In this document: piece after piece, positions 27,884-36,964 of the stretch
How the letters are laid out: every line of letters begins with the position of its first letter
Numbering within the stretch: position 1 is the first letter of the stretch
NCBI GenBank assembly: GCA_013388905.1
Contig: JACAEI010000040.1
Location: forward strand, 38,371 to 102,370
Reading direction: 5' to 3'
From: Candidatus Bathyarchaeota archaeon
Lineage (GTDB): Archaea > Thermoproteota > Bathyarchaeia > Bathyarchaeales > Bathycorpusculaceae
DNA: 64,000 nucleotides
The notes under the pieces: model-generated
What the model was told of the DNA's origin: nothing
What the model saw: only the letters and a program-made list of their open reading frames with translations
Databases searched by the model: none
Program-made: the position numbers and the translations under genes

Positions 27884-28663
27884 ATGTTAAAAGTTGAAAT
27901 TGTGAAAATTGATGTTTCGGCAAAAAAGGCTCAGAAAATGACCGATTACGTGGCTGAAGAAAAGCCTCTTCAAATTTTCCTAAATAGGACTCACTATGCT
28001 ACCATTTTCTGTTCGCCATCAAACTTGAAGGAGTTAGCCGTTGGGCATGTGCTTACCGAAGGAATTGTAAAATCCGCTGACGAGGTTGAACAGACACGTT
28101 TGAAAGATGATGCTTGTCATATTAAGCTAAAATCTAATGTGAACTTGGAAAAGAGATTAAAACTTTTTCAGCCATTTTCACGTGTGATTCTTTCAGCATG
28201 CGGTAGCGGAGCTCTATACCAGTTTTCTGGCAAACTTTCCAAAATCAAGTCAGATTTGCATGTAGAAGCTCAAATAATCCATAACAGTGTCGGTCGCCTA
28301 AATTCTGTTGCTGAAACCTTCAGGAAAACTGGTGGAGTACACGCAGCAGCAATTTACAGAAGCAATGGGGAGCTTGTGGCTTTTGCTGAAGACATTGGAA
28401 GACATAACGCTGTTGACAAAGTAATAGGTATATGCGCCTTAAACAAGACAGATTTCAGCCAATGCTTTCTTGCTTTAAGTGGGCGGTTAACAGGCGACAT
28501 CGTCTTTAAATCAGCAAGAATAGGCATTCCAATAGTAGCCTCTCTTGCAGCAGCCATAGATTCCGGTATCGCAATTGCTAAGGATGTTGGCTTAACATTA
28601 ATCGGATTTGTTCGCGGAAAACGCATGAATGTCTACAGCTTTCCAGAAAGGATTCTCTCGTAG
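27884..28663 (+). CDS. fdhD: FdhD-like sulfurtransferase for formate dehydrogenase maturation
   Basis: A 259-residue FdhD with the C-terminal signature TGGVHAAAIY and EDIGRHNAVDKVIG. FdhD moves sulfur from a cysteine desulfurase to the molybdenum/tungsten pterin cofactor. The catalytic loop reads SACGSG: the first Cys of the E. coli CGVCG motif is kept and the second is Gly, as in many archaeal homologues. Its last 31 bases overlap the opposing AIR-synthase-like gene. No formate dehydrogenase catalytic subunit lies in the window; FwdB is the nearest candidate client. Confidence 0.9.
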   Translation: MLKVEIVKIDVSAKKAQKMTDYVAEEKPLQIFLNRTHYATIFCSPSNLKELAVGHVLTEGIVKSADEVEQTRLKDDACHIKLKSNVNLEKRLKLFQPFSRVILSACGSGALYQFSGKLSKIKSDLHVEAQIIHNSVGRLNSVAETFRKTGGVHAAAIYRSNGELVAFAEDIGRHNAVDKVIGICALNKTDFSQCFLALSGRLTGDIVFKSARIGIPIVASLAAAIDSGIAIAKDVGLTLIGFVRGKRMNVYSFPERILS

Positions 28664-29634
28664 GGGTCATCAGCCCTTTTTGGAAACTGTGCTTCTTTCC
28701 CATTCTTAACCAGAATACGACGCTTATTTTTTGTGAAAACTCCCAAGAAGCCTGCATCAACATTGTTCTGCCTTAGGGTTTCCAAAACTTTGTCTTTTGC
28801 TTTAGGGCTCACAGCAGCTAAAAGAGTGCCTGTGGAAGATATTGACAAAATTTGCTCTTCCGAAAGCTTAAACCACACTCGTAGCATGTGAACCTCTTTT
28901 GAGATCTGAATCTTTTCCCATTCTATTTTGAAGCCAACTTGAGAAGCTTCAGCTATCTCGTTTAAGGCTGCTGTCAATCCGCCTTCAGTGGCGTCATGCA
29001 TTGCGTGAACACCTTCTATTTCGGCTAGTAGCAGTGCTTCTTTGACACAACTCTGCTGACTAATAAGCTCGGCAAGTTCTTTTGTTCGCTGAACTCCGAA
29101 AAATCTTTCAGCCAATGCTTGATGCATTAACGCGAAGTTGACGGCTACCTCTAAGCCTATTGGTTTCGTGCACAAAAGGTAGTCCCCTGGCTTAGCGCCG
29201 CTTGGTGTTATCAGCTTTTCTTTGTTGACTGTGCCATAGGCCGTGCAGACTCCGACTGTTGTTGATAGTCCCTCATAGGTTCCAGTGTGTCCTGTTACAA
29301 TGGTCATTTTAAGTTCTTCGGCGGCTTTGCATGCTTGATTCATTATTCTATGGAATGTTTCAGGTTTTGTTGATGGTGAGCTTAGCAGGTTTATTGCGCA
29401 GTATTCTGGTTTTGCCCCGAAAAGTGCCACGTCTGAGGCTGCATAATGTATTAGGAGCCATCCGAACCATTTTTCTGGAACGCCTATGCACGGGTCAGTT
29501 GAAACAACTAAATATTTATTGTCTATTAAGTGGACGCCTGAATCAAAGCCCGGCAAAGGCTGAATAATAACTCTCGGGTCTTTTTTGATGCAGCTTAACA
29601 GTGTTTTCAAGTTTTCTGTGGAAAGCTTCCCCAT
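28633..29634 (-). CDS. AIR-synthase-fold (HypE/ThiL superfamily) protein
   Basis: A 333-residue protein of the PurM/HypE/ThiL/SelD superfamily. It has PGFDSGVHLIDNKYLVVSTD, GWLLIHYAASDVALFGA and the nucleotide-site loop TGHTGTYEG. Members bind ATP and activate a carboxamide or phosphate. It lacks the C-terminal cysteine of HypE. It is the third gene of the riboswitch-led transcript with thiT, so a ThiL-like role in thiamine phosphate metabolism is possible but unproven. The 3' end overlaps fdhD by 31 bases. Confidence 0.8.
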   Translation of the reverse strand: MGKLSTENLKTLLSCIKKDPRVIIQPLPGFDSGVHLIDNKYLVVSTDPCIGVPEKWFGWLLIHYAASDVALFGAKPEYCAINLLSSPSTKPETFHRIMNQACKAAEELKMTIVTGHTGTYEGLSTTVGVCTAYGTVNKEKLITPSGAKPGDYLLCTKPIGLEVAVNFALMHQALAERFFGVQRTKELAELISQQSCVKEALLLAEIEGVHAMHDATEGGLTAALNEIAEASQVGFKIEWEKIQISKEVHMLRVWFKLSEEQILSISSTGTLLAAVSPKAKDKVLETLRQNNVDAGFLGVFTKNKRRILVKNGKEAQFPKRADDPYERILSGKL

Positions 29635-29647
29635 TTTAGGCTAAACC

Positions 29648-30358
29648 TCAAATCTGCAATAACTCGATGCCTTTGCTGGTTATTTTAAAGGGAATCCACT
29701 CAAGCGGATGCTCGCATCCTTCCATCTTCATAATACGCAGTTCTCGTTGAAGTTTTTCTTCGTTGAATCTGAAGAGGAAAATATTATGCGCCTTGTTCAA
29801 ATCCAAATCCGTAGCCCGTTGTGTCGTTAAGTCTTTTTGTGTTGCCGCCGTCATAATGTCAATGTTAACAATGTTATCGTAGTGACTCCAGTTAATTGTC
29901 CAATCTTCAACTGGCTCCATATACTTCAAATCATAAAGCCCAAACAATTGTTCACTGAAATCTCCAGCTGCAAACCTCGTTACGCCTTTTTCAGAAAGCA
30001 GTTTATCTATGCGTTTCATTTCCTCAAAATCTTCAAGATTAAAGTAAATCACTTTTGAGTCTTTTGGGTAAGGCTCAAAATGTGGAAACGCTTGTATAGC
30101 TATGAACTTGCCTCTGGCTATGTATGGTTCTATGTTCCATCCGAAAGATTTGAAATAGGCTTTTAGGCGTGGAAATGGCTTGTCCATAACATCGTAAGCA
30201 ACAGTTTCGCCTCTGCGTAGTCCTTGCCAGAGAAACTGCATGGCAAAAACAGTTTTACCAGTGCCTGGAAGTCCATAAAGAATATTTCGTGAACCAGATT
30301 CGATTCCGCCGTCTATTAGTTCGTCGAATCCTTTGATTCCAGTTTCAAGTTTTGCCAT
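29648..30358 (-). CDS. KaiC-like RecA-superfamily ATPase
   Basis: A 236-residue single-domain protein with Walker A YGLPGTGKTVFAMQF (residues about 28-42) and a RecA-type fold. Such archaeal KaiC-domain proteins are usually regulatory ATPases of unknown target. No DNA-binding or second ATPase domain is present, and the Walker B region is not obvious by eye. It lies 20 bases downstream of thiT and 14 upstream of the AIR-synthase-like gene. Confidence 0.85.
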   Translation of the reverse strand: MAKLETGIKGFDELIDGGIESGSRNILYGLPGTGKTVFAMQFLWQGLRRGETVAYDVMDKPFPRLKAYFKSFGWNIEPYIARGKFIAIQAFPHFEPYPKDSKVIYFNLEDFEEMKRIDKLLSEKGVTRFAAGDFSEQLFGLYDLKYMEPVEDWTINWSHYDNIVNIDIMTAATQKDLTTQRATDLDLNKAHNIFLFRFNEEKLQRELRIMKMEGCEHPLEWIPFKITSKGIELLQI

Positions 30359-30377
30359 TAGTTATTCCCAAGTAGGC

Positions 30378-30896
30378 TTAAGTGTAGATGTTTATGATGT
30401 TTCTTTTGCTTAGCACGAATATGATTATGGCGCTGATTATGAACTCAGGGAGTAAGTAGCTTCCGTTGTAGATAGTTGAATAGATGTATGGATTTTCTCC
30501 GACTGGTATGAAAATATCTGCAAAAATTATTCCAGAGAGGAAGTGGGAGATGAATCTGCCAATCATTCCAACGCCTACACCGACGATAGGTTCTTTCCTA
30601 AATAGTCCTGCTAATCCAAGTGCTCCGAAGGCTATTGGGTAATCAAGCAATATCTGTAAAGGAAAGAACAAGTAAGGTTCAATCATCATAACAATCAACC
30701 CTAGGATTATCCCTGACTCGATGCCTGCAATTGCTCCCCTTCTTAACGCAAACCATAGAACAGGAACCATGGCGCCCGCGGTTATTGACCCACCGTTGGG
30801 TAAAGTATAAAGTCTTATGTTGTAAAGCACAACGGACAAAGCCGTGAAAACCGCCAGTTCTGCAAATATTCTGATTTGAGATTGACTGCCACTCAT
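30378..30896 (-). CDS. thiT: ThiT-like thiamine transporter S component
   Basis: A 172-residue protein with six membrane helices. NGGSITAGAMVPVLWFALRRG matches the thiamine-binding S component of ECF transporters (YuaJ/ThiT). The 5' leader is a TPP riboswitch, which makes the thiamine assignment much firmer than similarity alone. ThiT needs an ECF ATPase/EcfT module, which must be encoded elsewhere. Confidence 0.9.
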   Translation of the reverse strand: MSGSQSQIRIFAELAVFTALSVVLYNIRLYTLPNGGSITAGAMVPVLWFALRRGAIAGIESGIILGLIVMMIEPYLFFPLQILLDYPIAFGALGLAGLFRKEPIVGVGVGMIGRFISHFLSGIIFADIFIPVGENPYIYSTIYNGSYLLPEFIISAIIIFVLSKRNIINIYT

Positions 30897-30904
30897 GTTT
30901 TTCC

Positions 30905-31003
30905 CTCCGCCAGTATTACCTGGATCAGGTTCTACGGGTCGACAGCATTTTTTAGCTGTCCTCTCAGCCGGGTCGTAAATCCCAGCTCCCCTAAACCTTT
31001 AGG
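30905..31003 (-). promoter_or_regulatory. TPP riboswitch
   Basis: On the minus strand the thiT leader contains the two conserved TPP-sensor blocks: CTGAGAGG (30960-30967), and ACCTGATCC (30922-30930) followed by GGTAATAC (30913-30920). A variable hairpin lies between them (30941-30960). The ribosome binding site GGAGGG (30903-30908) directly adjoins the 3' end of the aptamer, so ligand binding could hide it and lower translation; CTCC upstream near 31000 could also pair with it. This is an expression platform of the translational type. TPP riboswitches are rare in archaea. Confidence 0.92.
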
Positions 31004-31068
31004 AGCAATTGTTATTTAGTTGTATATTTATCTTTCCTAAAGTCAGATTAGGTCTGGATGTTTACAAC

Positions 31069-33528
31069 ATGAAGCCGTTGCCAAAAGAATTTAACCCCAT
31101 TGAAATTGAGAAGGAATGGCAGAAAAAATGGGAAGAAATGGGCATTTACCATTTCGACTGGAAAGACAAGAAGCACCCAACCTTCAGTATCGATACTCCA
31201 CCGCCATATCCCTCTGGCGAATTTCACATGGGCAACGTTTTAAACTGGACCTACTTCGATATGGTGGCACGCTACAAACGCATGAAAGGCTACAACGTCT
31301 ATTTTCCGCAGGGATGGGACTGCCATGGTTTAGGCATCGAAGTGCAGGCGGAAAGAGAAAATAACGTTAGGAAACGGGACATACCGCCAAACAAGTTTCG
31401 AAAACTATGCGAGCAGCTTGTTGAAAAATATATTGCAATGATGAAAGAAGGCGTAATACGCTTAGGCTGCAGCGTCGATTGGACAACAGAATATCGCACA
31501 ATGGATCCAGACTATTGGAGACGCACCCAGCTAAGCTTCATAATCTTATACGAAAAAGGCTTCATTTATCAAGGCACGCATCCGGTTAATTGGTGTCCAG
31601 GCTGTGAAACAGCAATTGCAGATGCAGAAGTGAACTATGAGAAGCGAGAGGGCACACTATATTATGTCAAGTTTCCCTTAGAAAACAGTCCAGATCATCT
31701 GCTGATAGCTACAACACGTCCAGAATTCATACCCGCATGTGTCGCAGTGGCAATAAACCCAGCTGATGATAGATTCAAGAAGCATATAGGCAGAAAAATC
31801 ATTGTTCCAATTGTAAACCGCACTGTCAATATTATTTCAGATGAAGGTGTTGACCCATCGTTTGGCACAGGCGCAGTTATGATATGCACCTACGGCGACA
31901 AGGAAGACGTGAAAACTGTCATTAAACATAAACTTCCCATCATAACATTGGTGACAGAGAATGGAAAAATAAATGAAAACGGCGGCAAATACGCGGGACT
32001 AATGATAAGTGAAGCAAAAAGAGGCATAGTTAAAGACTTGGAAGCGGCTGGGCTGCTGCAGAAAACTGAGAAGATTAGCCAGGAGATAGGTGTTTGTGAT
32101 AGATGCGAGACGCCAGTTGAGATTTTGGAGCGCAAGCAGTGGTTTATGAAAACCCGCATATTAACGGACGAACTAGAAAAGAAGACAAATGAGATAATCT
32201 GGTATCCAGACTACATGAAAACCCGCTTGATAGATTGGGCACGTTCGCTTGACTGGGATTGGGTGATAAGCCGCCAACGTGTTTTTGGAACGCCAATACC
32301 AATATGGTACTGCAAAAACTGCAACGAAATTATTTTGGCAAAGGAAGAATGGATTCCAATAGACCCAAAACTAGAAAAGCCAAGAATAGAAAAGTGTCCA
32401 AAATGCAATAGCAGAGAATTCATCCCTGAACGAGACGTTTTCGATACTTGGATGGATTCCTCAATTTCATGTGCTGTCCATGCGGGTTGGCCAGACCGCG
32501 AAGACTGGCGACGGTTATTCCCAGCAGATTTGCATCCATCAGGAATCGACATTATTCGAACTTGGGCGTATTACCTCATGGTTAGACACTTAGCCTTGTT
32601 TAATGAGAAACCTTACAAGAGTTGCCTAATCAACGGTATGGTTCTAGGTTCAGATGGCAGAAAAATGAGCAAATCACTCAAAAACTACGTCGCAGCGCCA
32701 GAAGTTTTGGACAAGTTTGGGACAGATGCTGCAAGACAATGGGCGGCAGCCGGTGGCGCGACCGGCTCGGATATTCCGTTCCGTTGGCCAGACGTGGAAT
32801 ATGGAAGACGCTTTTTAACTAAGCTTTGGAATGCTGCACGATTTGTTAGCACTCAGCTAAAAGATTACAAACATAGCGAAGAAAGCGAGCTGCAACTCCT
32901 AGACAAGTGGGTTATTAGCAAAACTGAAAAGCTTACACAAAAGGTTACTGACGCTTTCGAAAAATGCCAATTCAACATAGCGGTGGAGGAAATACGCAAT
33001 TTCACGTGGCACATTTTCTGTGACCAATACTTAGAGGCCGTTAAAGACAGGCTTTACAAGCCCGAACTCTACGGAGAAGAAGCACGAAAAGCAACCCAGT
33101 TCACGCTTTACCACGTTTTGTATCGCATAATTCAATTGTCGGCTCCAATCATGCCTCACGTAACAGAAGAAATCTACCAAACAATGTACGCCGAAGACGC
33201 AGGGCAAAAAAGCTTGCAGGTGATGCCTTGGCCAAAACCAGAAAAAGAGAAAATCGATGAAGTTGAGAAGAAGGGCGATTTGGTAATGGCGGTTATAACA
33301 GAGATTAGGCGAGAAAAGGCAGAGAAACGAAAACCCTTGAACGCTGAGATTAAGAGAGTGAAACTTTACGCTGGAAGTAGCCGATTCGCAAGCATAATTA
33401 GCGAAAACAAAAAAGACATCACTGGAACATGCAAGATAGCACAATTTGAGATTTTATCTGAAAAAGGCAAGGGTAAAGGCAGACAGATTCAAGAGTTTCC
33501 AGAGATGAGTTTCATCAGCGAGTATTAG
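31069..33528 (+). CDS. valS: Valyl-tRNA synthetase
   Basis: A protein of 819 residues with the class I signatures PPPYPSGEFHMGN (HIGH-type) and GRKMSKSLKNYV (KMSKS). It also has a CP1 editing domain and zinc-binding Cys pairs (WCPGC; CKNC; CPKC). It charges tRNA-Val. The archaeal sub-motif FDTWMDSSIS and the absence of the long C-terminal coiled coil of bacterial ValRS fit an archaeon. Start ATG at 31069; an in-frame upstream ATG at 31009 would overlap the riboswitch on the other strand. It is divergent from thiT and overlaps the next gene's stop by 4 bases. Confidence 0.95.
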   Translation: MKPLPKEFNPIEIEKEWQKKWEEMGIYHFDWKDKKHPTFSIDTPPPYPSGEFHMGNVLNWTYFDMVARYKRMKGYNVYFPQGWDCHGLGIEVQAERENNVRKRDIPPNKFRKLCEQLVEKYIAMMKEGVIRLGCSVDWTTEYRTMDPDYWRRTQLSFIILYEKGFIYQGTHPVNWCPGCETAIADAEVNYEKREGTLYYVKFPLENSPDHLLIATTRPEFIPACVAVAINPADDRFKKHIGRKIIVPIVNRTVNIISDEGVDPSFGTGAVMICTYGDKEDVKTVIKHKLPIITLVTENGKINENGGKYAGLMISEAKRGIVKDLEAAGLLQKTEKISQEIGVCDRCETPVEILERKQWFMKTRILTDELEKKTNEIIWYPDYMKTRLIDWARSLDWDWVISRQRVFGTPIPIWYCKNCNEIILAKEEWIPIDPKLEKPRIEKCPKCNSREFIPERDVFDTWMDSSISCAVHAGWPDREDWRRLFPADLHPSGIDIIRTWAYYLMVRHLALFNEKPYKSCLINGMVLGSDGRKMSKSLKNYVAAPEVLDKFGTDAARQWAAAGGATGSDIPFRWPDVEYGRRFLTKLWNAARFVSTQLKDYKHSEESELQLLDKWVISKTEKLTQKVTDAFEKCQFNIAVEEIRNFTWHIFCDQYLEAVKDRLYKPELYGEEARKATQFTLYHVLYRIIQLSAPIMPHVTEEIYQTMYAEDAGQKSLQVMPWPKPEKEKIDEVEKKGDLVMAVITEIRREKAEKRKPLNAEIKRVKLYAGSSRFASIISENKKDITGTCKIAQFEILSEKGKGKGRQIQEFPEMSFISEY

Positions 33529-34319
33529 GGCCTAAGTCCTGTTCCCACATCTACCCAGAGCTTCTTGCCTATTTTTTTGTAACCAATTTTTTCGTAAACA
33601 CGTATGGCTGGATAATTATCTGACCTTACGAAAAGTGCTGCGGCTTCAGAATTCCTTAGAGCTTCTTTGGTTATAGCTGAAGTGGCTAATGTTGAATAGC
33701 CTTTGTTTCTGTGATTTGGATGTGTATAGACGCCGCCTATCATCCAAACCTGCGGTAGCTGAAGAAAAGAGCTAGCATAGGCGACTAATTCGTTGTTGAA
33801 GAAAACTCCGTAGGTCGGCATTTTACTAATAAATTTCATATAGTTCTCTACTGTTCCAGCTGGGCGATTTTCGCGGCTTGAAAGAAGAAGGGCAAATTTA
33901 GAAGCGTCTTCTTCCGAGTATAGTCTGCGCACAAGTTCTGATGTGAAAAAGTTTGCTTCTCCCTTCTTTACTAGCATCCAATTTTCAATGTAATGCTTTG
34001 AATCTGAAAGTTTCTTTTTTATAAATGGCAGAAGATTTGGTGGTGCATGCATTATGAAACGATTCTTGGGCGCATACGCGATTAAGTCATCTACCGTGTC
34101 TGCTTCGCATTCTAGGATTACGCTTGGAAAATCTGTGGCAGTGTAAATGAGAATGTAGCCTTTCAGTTTATCATTTTCAAAAGCTGCATGTACAGTTGTG
34201 TAGTTGGGCATATATTGAATGTCGTAAAAGGCAAAAACATGCTTGACAACATCAGATTTTAGGGAATCAATTATTTTTTGTTTGTTGCCTTCGTCAACTT
34301 TTTCAATTCTGACTGTCAT
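33525..34319 (-). CDS. GNAT-family acetyltransferase
   Basis: A 264-residue protein with a C-terminal GNAT domain: VWMIGGVYTHPNHRNKGYST contains the acetyl-CoA-binding R/Q-x-x-G-x-G/A type loop, followed by NYPAIRVYEKIGYKKIG. The N-terminal half is another GNAT-like region (GNAT FRF-type layout). It probably acetylates an amine on a small molecule or protein. It directly follows the aminotransferase gene, one base after its stop, so the two are co-transcribed. Confidence 0.85.
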   Translation of the reverse strand: MTVRIEKVDEGNKQKIIDSLKSDVVKHVFAFYDIQYMPNYTTVHAAFENDKLKGYILIYTATDFPSVILECEADTVDDLIAYAPKNRFIMHAPPNLLPFIKKKLSDSKHYIENWMLVKKGEANFFTSELVRRLYSEEDASKFALLLSSRENRPAGTVENYMKFISKMPTYGVFFNNELVAYASSFLQLPQVWMIGGVYTHPNHRNKGYSTLATSAITKEALRNSEAAALFVRSDNYPAIRVYEKIGYKKIGKKLWVDVGTGLRP

Positions 34320-34320
34320 G

Positions 34321-35460
34321 TCATTTGCACTTTTTTATATCCTCTACCAGCTTGTCGATTTCTGCTTCTGTGTTATAAAAATGTGGCGAAATCCTTAACC
34401 CGTTAGCTCTAGCTGAAATGATTATCCCTTTATCTCTCAAGCTTTTCACGACTTCCATTGGCTTATCCACTTTCGACAAGACAATGCCTGAACGATATTG
34501 TTTTTCTTCAGGCGTCTGAAGTTTTAATCCTAAATTTTTGAGCACTTCTATCAAGCGATCTGTTAGCTTCAAGATTCTTTTTTCAACGTTTTCAATGCCA
34601 AAATTTAATAGCATTTTTAGTGCTTCTGTGGCGCCTATGAAGCTCGTATAGCCTGGCGAGCCGATTTCAAAGCGGCTTGCTGTTTCCGAAAGCTTTAGGC
34701 TCCAGATATCCCAAAAGTCTATTGTTTCGAAAACTTCTGGTTTTACACTTGCCCAGCCCGCAAACGGCGGTTCAAACTCTTCGATAAGCTCTTCCTTAAC
34801 GTATAGGTAGCCTGCTCCAGGCGGACTGAGAAGCCATTTATAGCAAGCGGCTGTTAGGAAGTCCACGTCGTCTCTTTTCACGTCTATTTGTATTGCGCCA
34901 GCGGACTGAATTGCATCAACAATTAGATAGGCACCATGCTTATGTGCTATTTCGCTCAAAGCCCGCAAGTCATTTCGGAAACCGTTAACGTATTCAACAT
35001 GGCTCACAGTTAATGCAACGGTCTTGTCGTCAACAGCCTTCTCTACATCCTCCAACAAGATTTTTCCATCAACATTTTTCACGTAGTGCACTCTAACTCC
35101 TAAGCGTTTGCGTAGCCATGGATAAACTGCTGAAGGATATTCTAAATCTGTTGTGACCACTTTTGCATCTTGCGGATAATTAAGCACGTTTGCGGCTATG
35201 TTCATTCCTACCGAAGTGTTTTCAACTAGGGCTATTTCTTTGGTTTTTGCGCCAATCAATTTTGCAAAGAAGGATTTTCCGCCGTTGTTCCATTCAATCG
35301 AAGTATGTCCGAAATTCGAGAAATCGTCAATCCATTTGCAAACAGCATCGGCGACTGGTTTGGGAAGCGGCGACTGTGCAGCATGATTCAAAAAGATTCT
35401 ATGCTTAGTTATTGGAAACTGCTCACGAATCTTCTCAATGTCCTCCATCCAAGGTCTCAC
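34321..35460 (-). CDS. Class V aminotransferase / cysteine desulfurase-like protein
   Basis: A 379-residue PLP enzyme. DAIQSAGAIQID contains the Asp that contacts the pyridine nitrogen, and CYKWLLSPPGAGY contains the Schiff-base Lys. It resembles SufS, isopenicillin-N epimerase and related class V enzymes, but no clear catalytic Cys loop of a desulfurase was found. So desulfurase, amino-acid epimerase or aminotransferase remain possible. It is the first gene of a two-gene unit with the GNAT gene. Confidence 0.85.
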   Translation of the reverse strand: MRPWMEDIEKIREQFPITKHRIFLNHAAQSPLPKPVADAVCKWIDDFSNFGHTSIEWNNGGKSFFAKLIGAKTKEIALVENTSVGMNIAANVLNYPQDAKVVTTDLEYPSAVYPWLRKRLGVRVHYVKNVDGKILLEDVEKAVDDKTVALTVSHVEYVNGFRNDLRALSEIAHKHGAYLIVDAIQSAGAIQIDVKRDDVDFLTAACYKWLLSPPGAGYLYVKEELIEEFEPPFAGWASVKPEVFETIDFWDIWSLKLSETASRFEIGSPGYTSFIGATEALKMLLNFGIENVEKRILKLTDRLIEVLKNLGLKLQTPEEKQYRSGIVLSKVDKPMEVVKSLRDKGIIISARANGLRISPHFYNTEAEIDKLVEDIKKCK

Positions 35461-35595
35461 TCAACGATTGATTAACAACTTAGATAAGAAGCATTAGCTA
35501 TTAAAACTCCAGTTTGTTAGAAAAAGAAGAAACTCGGTCAAAAACTGATTTAATCTCTATATGGGGGGTCTAGTCTAGAGGCAGATGATGAGCAT

Positions 35596-36045
35596 TCATT
35601 GAAGACATGAATTGAGTTTTTTTAGCTTTTGTTTGTTTCTTTTAAGGAATGTCCTAAAAGTTTTTGTCAAATCGTATTTTTCTGCTTCATCTATTTGAAC
35701 CCATTTCAGTTCTTGCGCGTCGCTAGAGGCTTTGAGCACACCACCAACGAGGTTCACAAAATAATCAGCAATAACAAAATGATATTTGACTTCTTCTTTC
35801 CTATCTGTGATTATGTTATCCACAACATCAATAAGCTTAGGTTTTTTAACTTGAAGACCGGTTTCCTCCTTAACCTCGCGTATAACTGTTTGCTCTAAGC
35901 TTTCGCCCAAGTCCACTAAGCCGCCTGGAATGCTCCATTTTCCCTTTCCAGGCTCATTTTTTCGTTTTTCCAGCAGAATCTGACCGTTGCAGATTATTAT
36001 TGCGCCAACACCCACAATTGGCTGTTTTGGATAAAGTCTTCTCAA
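35596..36045 (-). CDS. Nudix hydrolase
   Basis: A 149-residue protein with a full Nudix box, GGLVDLGESLEQTVIREVKE followed by ETGL (GX5EX7REUXEEXGU). The acidic residues bind Mg2+. It likely hydrolyses a nucleoside diphosphate derivative, such as ADP-ribose or an oxidised nucleotide. A single gene in a minus-strand run, with no clear partner. The region between it and the aminotransferase gene (35461-35595) has no further gene. Confidence 0.9.
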   Translation of the reverse strand: MRRLYPKQPIVGVGAIIICNGQILLEKRKNEPGKGKWSIPGGLVDLGESLEQTVIREVKEETGLQVKKPKLIDVVDNIITDRKEEVKYHFVIADYFVNLVGGVLKASSDAQELKWVQIDEAEKYDLTKTFRTFLKRNKQKLKKLNSCLQ

Positions 36046-36118
36046 AGCCTACGCCTCTTAACTATATTTTATAACTCGTGTTGTTAAGACTTATGTCAGA
36101 GTTTTTTGATTTGCTGTG

Positions 36119-36964
36119 CTATTTGCGTAGGTATCTCCATGAGAGGACTATGCCTACTGATGCAACTATTAAGGCAAATATTCCAACGTATGCGAAATCT
36201 AATGCGAGTTTAGCGTAGTCGATGGTGTTAACTATTAAGAGCTGTCTCACTGCGTCATTAGTGTAGCTTAGAGGGTTAACATTTACAATGTTTTGAAGCC
36301 AGTCAGGCATGAGCTTAGCAGGGTAAAAAGCATTGCTTGCAAACATCATCGGTAGGTTTATCAAGTTCATAACAGCCATTGGAGTTTCCATTCTTGTTGA
36401 CCTTATAGTAAGTGCGATGAAGAGCGAAGATAAACCCACGCATAGGCAGAATATGATTGCAAAGACGCCCAATATGTTAAGTGGATTGAAGTTTGCCCCA
36501 AGTTGTAGACCAAATACGACAGCAATGATTAGTATGATGCTTGTCTGAAACATTGACCGCAGTGCTGCGGAAAGAACTTTGGAGAATATTATCACTGCTC
36601 TAGAAACTGGTGTGCTTAGAACTTTATTTAAGAAACCTAAGCGTCTGTCCCAAACCACGGACATGCCACTGAACATTGTTGTGAAGAGAGCTGTCATGCC
36701 GACCATGCCCACAGCCATAAAAGAGAAATAATCCCTCGTTCCGAAAGTTTGCTCCATAATAGTCGTTGGGTCAAGCCCAGGAATATTTGTGGGTATAAGA
36801 GCGCTAATGTTCATTGATTTTCCGAGCAGACCCATCCAAATAATCGGCTGGATCAAGGTAAGCAAGAACAGTATAGGTTCTTTGTACCATTTCTTAAGCT
36901 CTCGGTTAGTCAAAGCCCACATGCCATGTAACTTGCTCTTTGAATTGTGGTTTATCTCGTTCAT
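36119..36964 (-). CDS. ABC-2 type permease of the PadR-controlled exporter
   Basis: A 281-residue membrane protein with six helices and short soluble termini: TNRELKKWYKEPILFLLTLIQ leads into helix 1. It is the DrrB/ABC-2 type. It overlaps the ATPase gene by four bases and ends the padR-ATPase-permease unit. It probably exports drugs or other hydrophobic molecules. Confidence 0.9.
   Translation of the reverse strand: MNEINHNSKSKLHGMWALTNRELKKWYKEPILFLLTLIQPIIWMGLLGKSMNISALIPTNIPGLDPTTIMEQTFGTRDYFSFMAVGMVGMTALFTTMFSGMSVVWDRRLGFLNKVLSTPVSRAVIIFSKVLSAALRSMFQTSIILIIAVVFGLQLGANFNPLNILGVFAIIFCLCVGLSSLFIALTIRSTRMETPMAVMNLINLPMMFASNAFYPAKLMPDWLQNIVNVNPLSYTNDAVRQLLIVNTIDYAKLALDFAYVGIFALIVASVGIVLSWRYLRK

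Noticed and set aside
35560..35610. tRNA-like or C/D box-like segment (GGGGTCTAGTCTAGAGG, then GATGATGA)
   Set aside because: No T arm, acceptor partner or box D could be found within range, so neither RNA type is supported.
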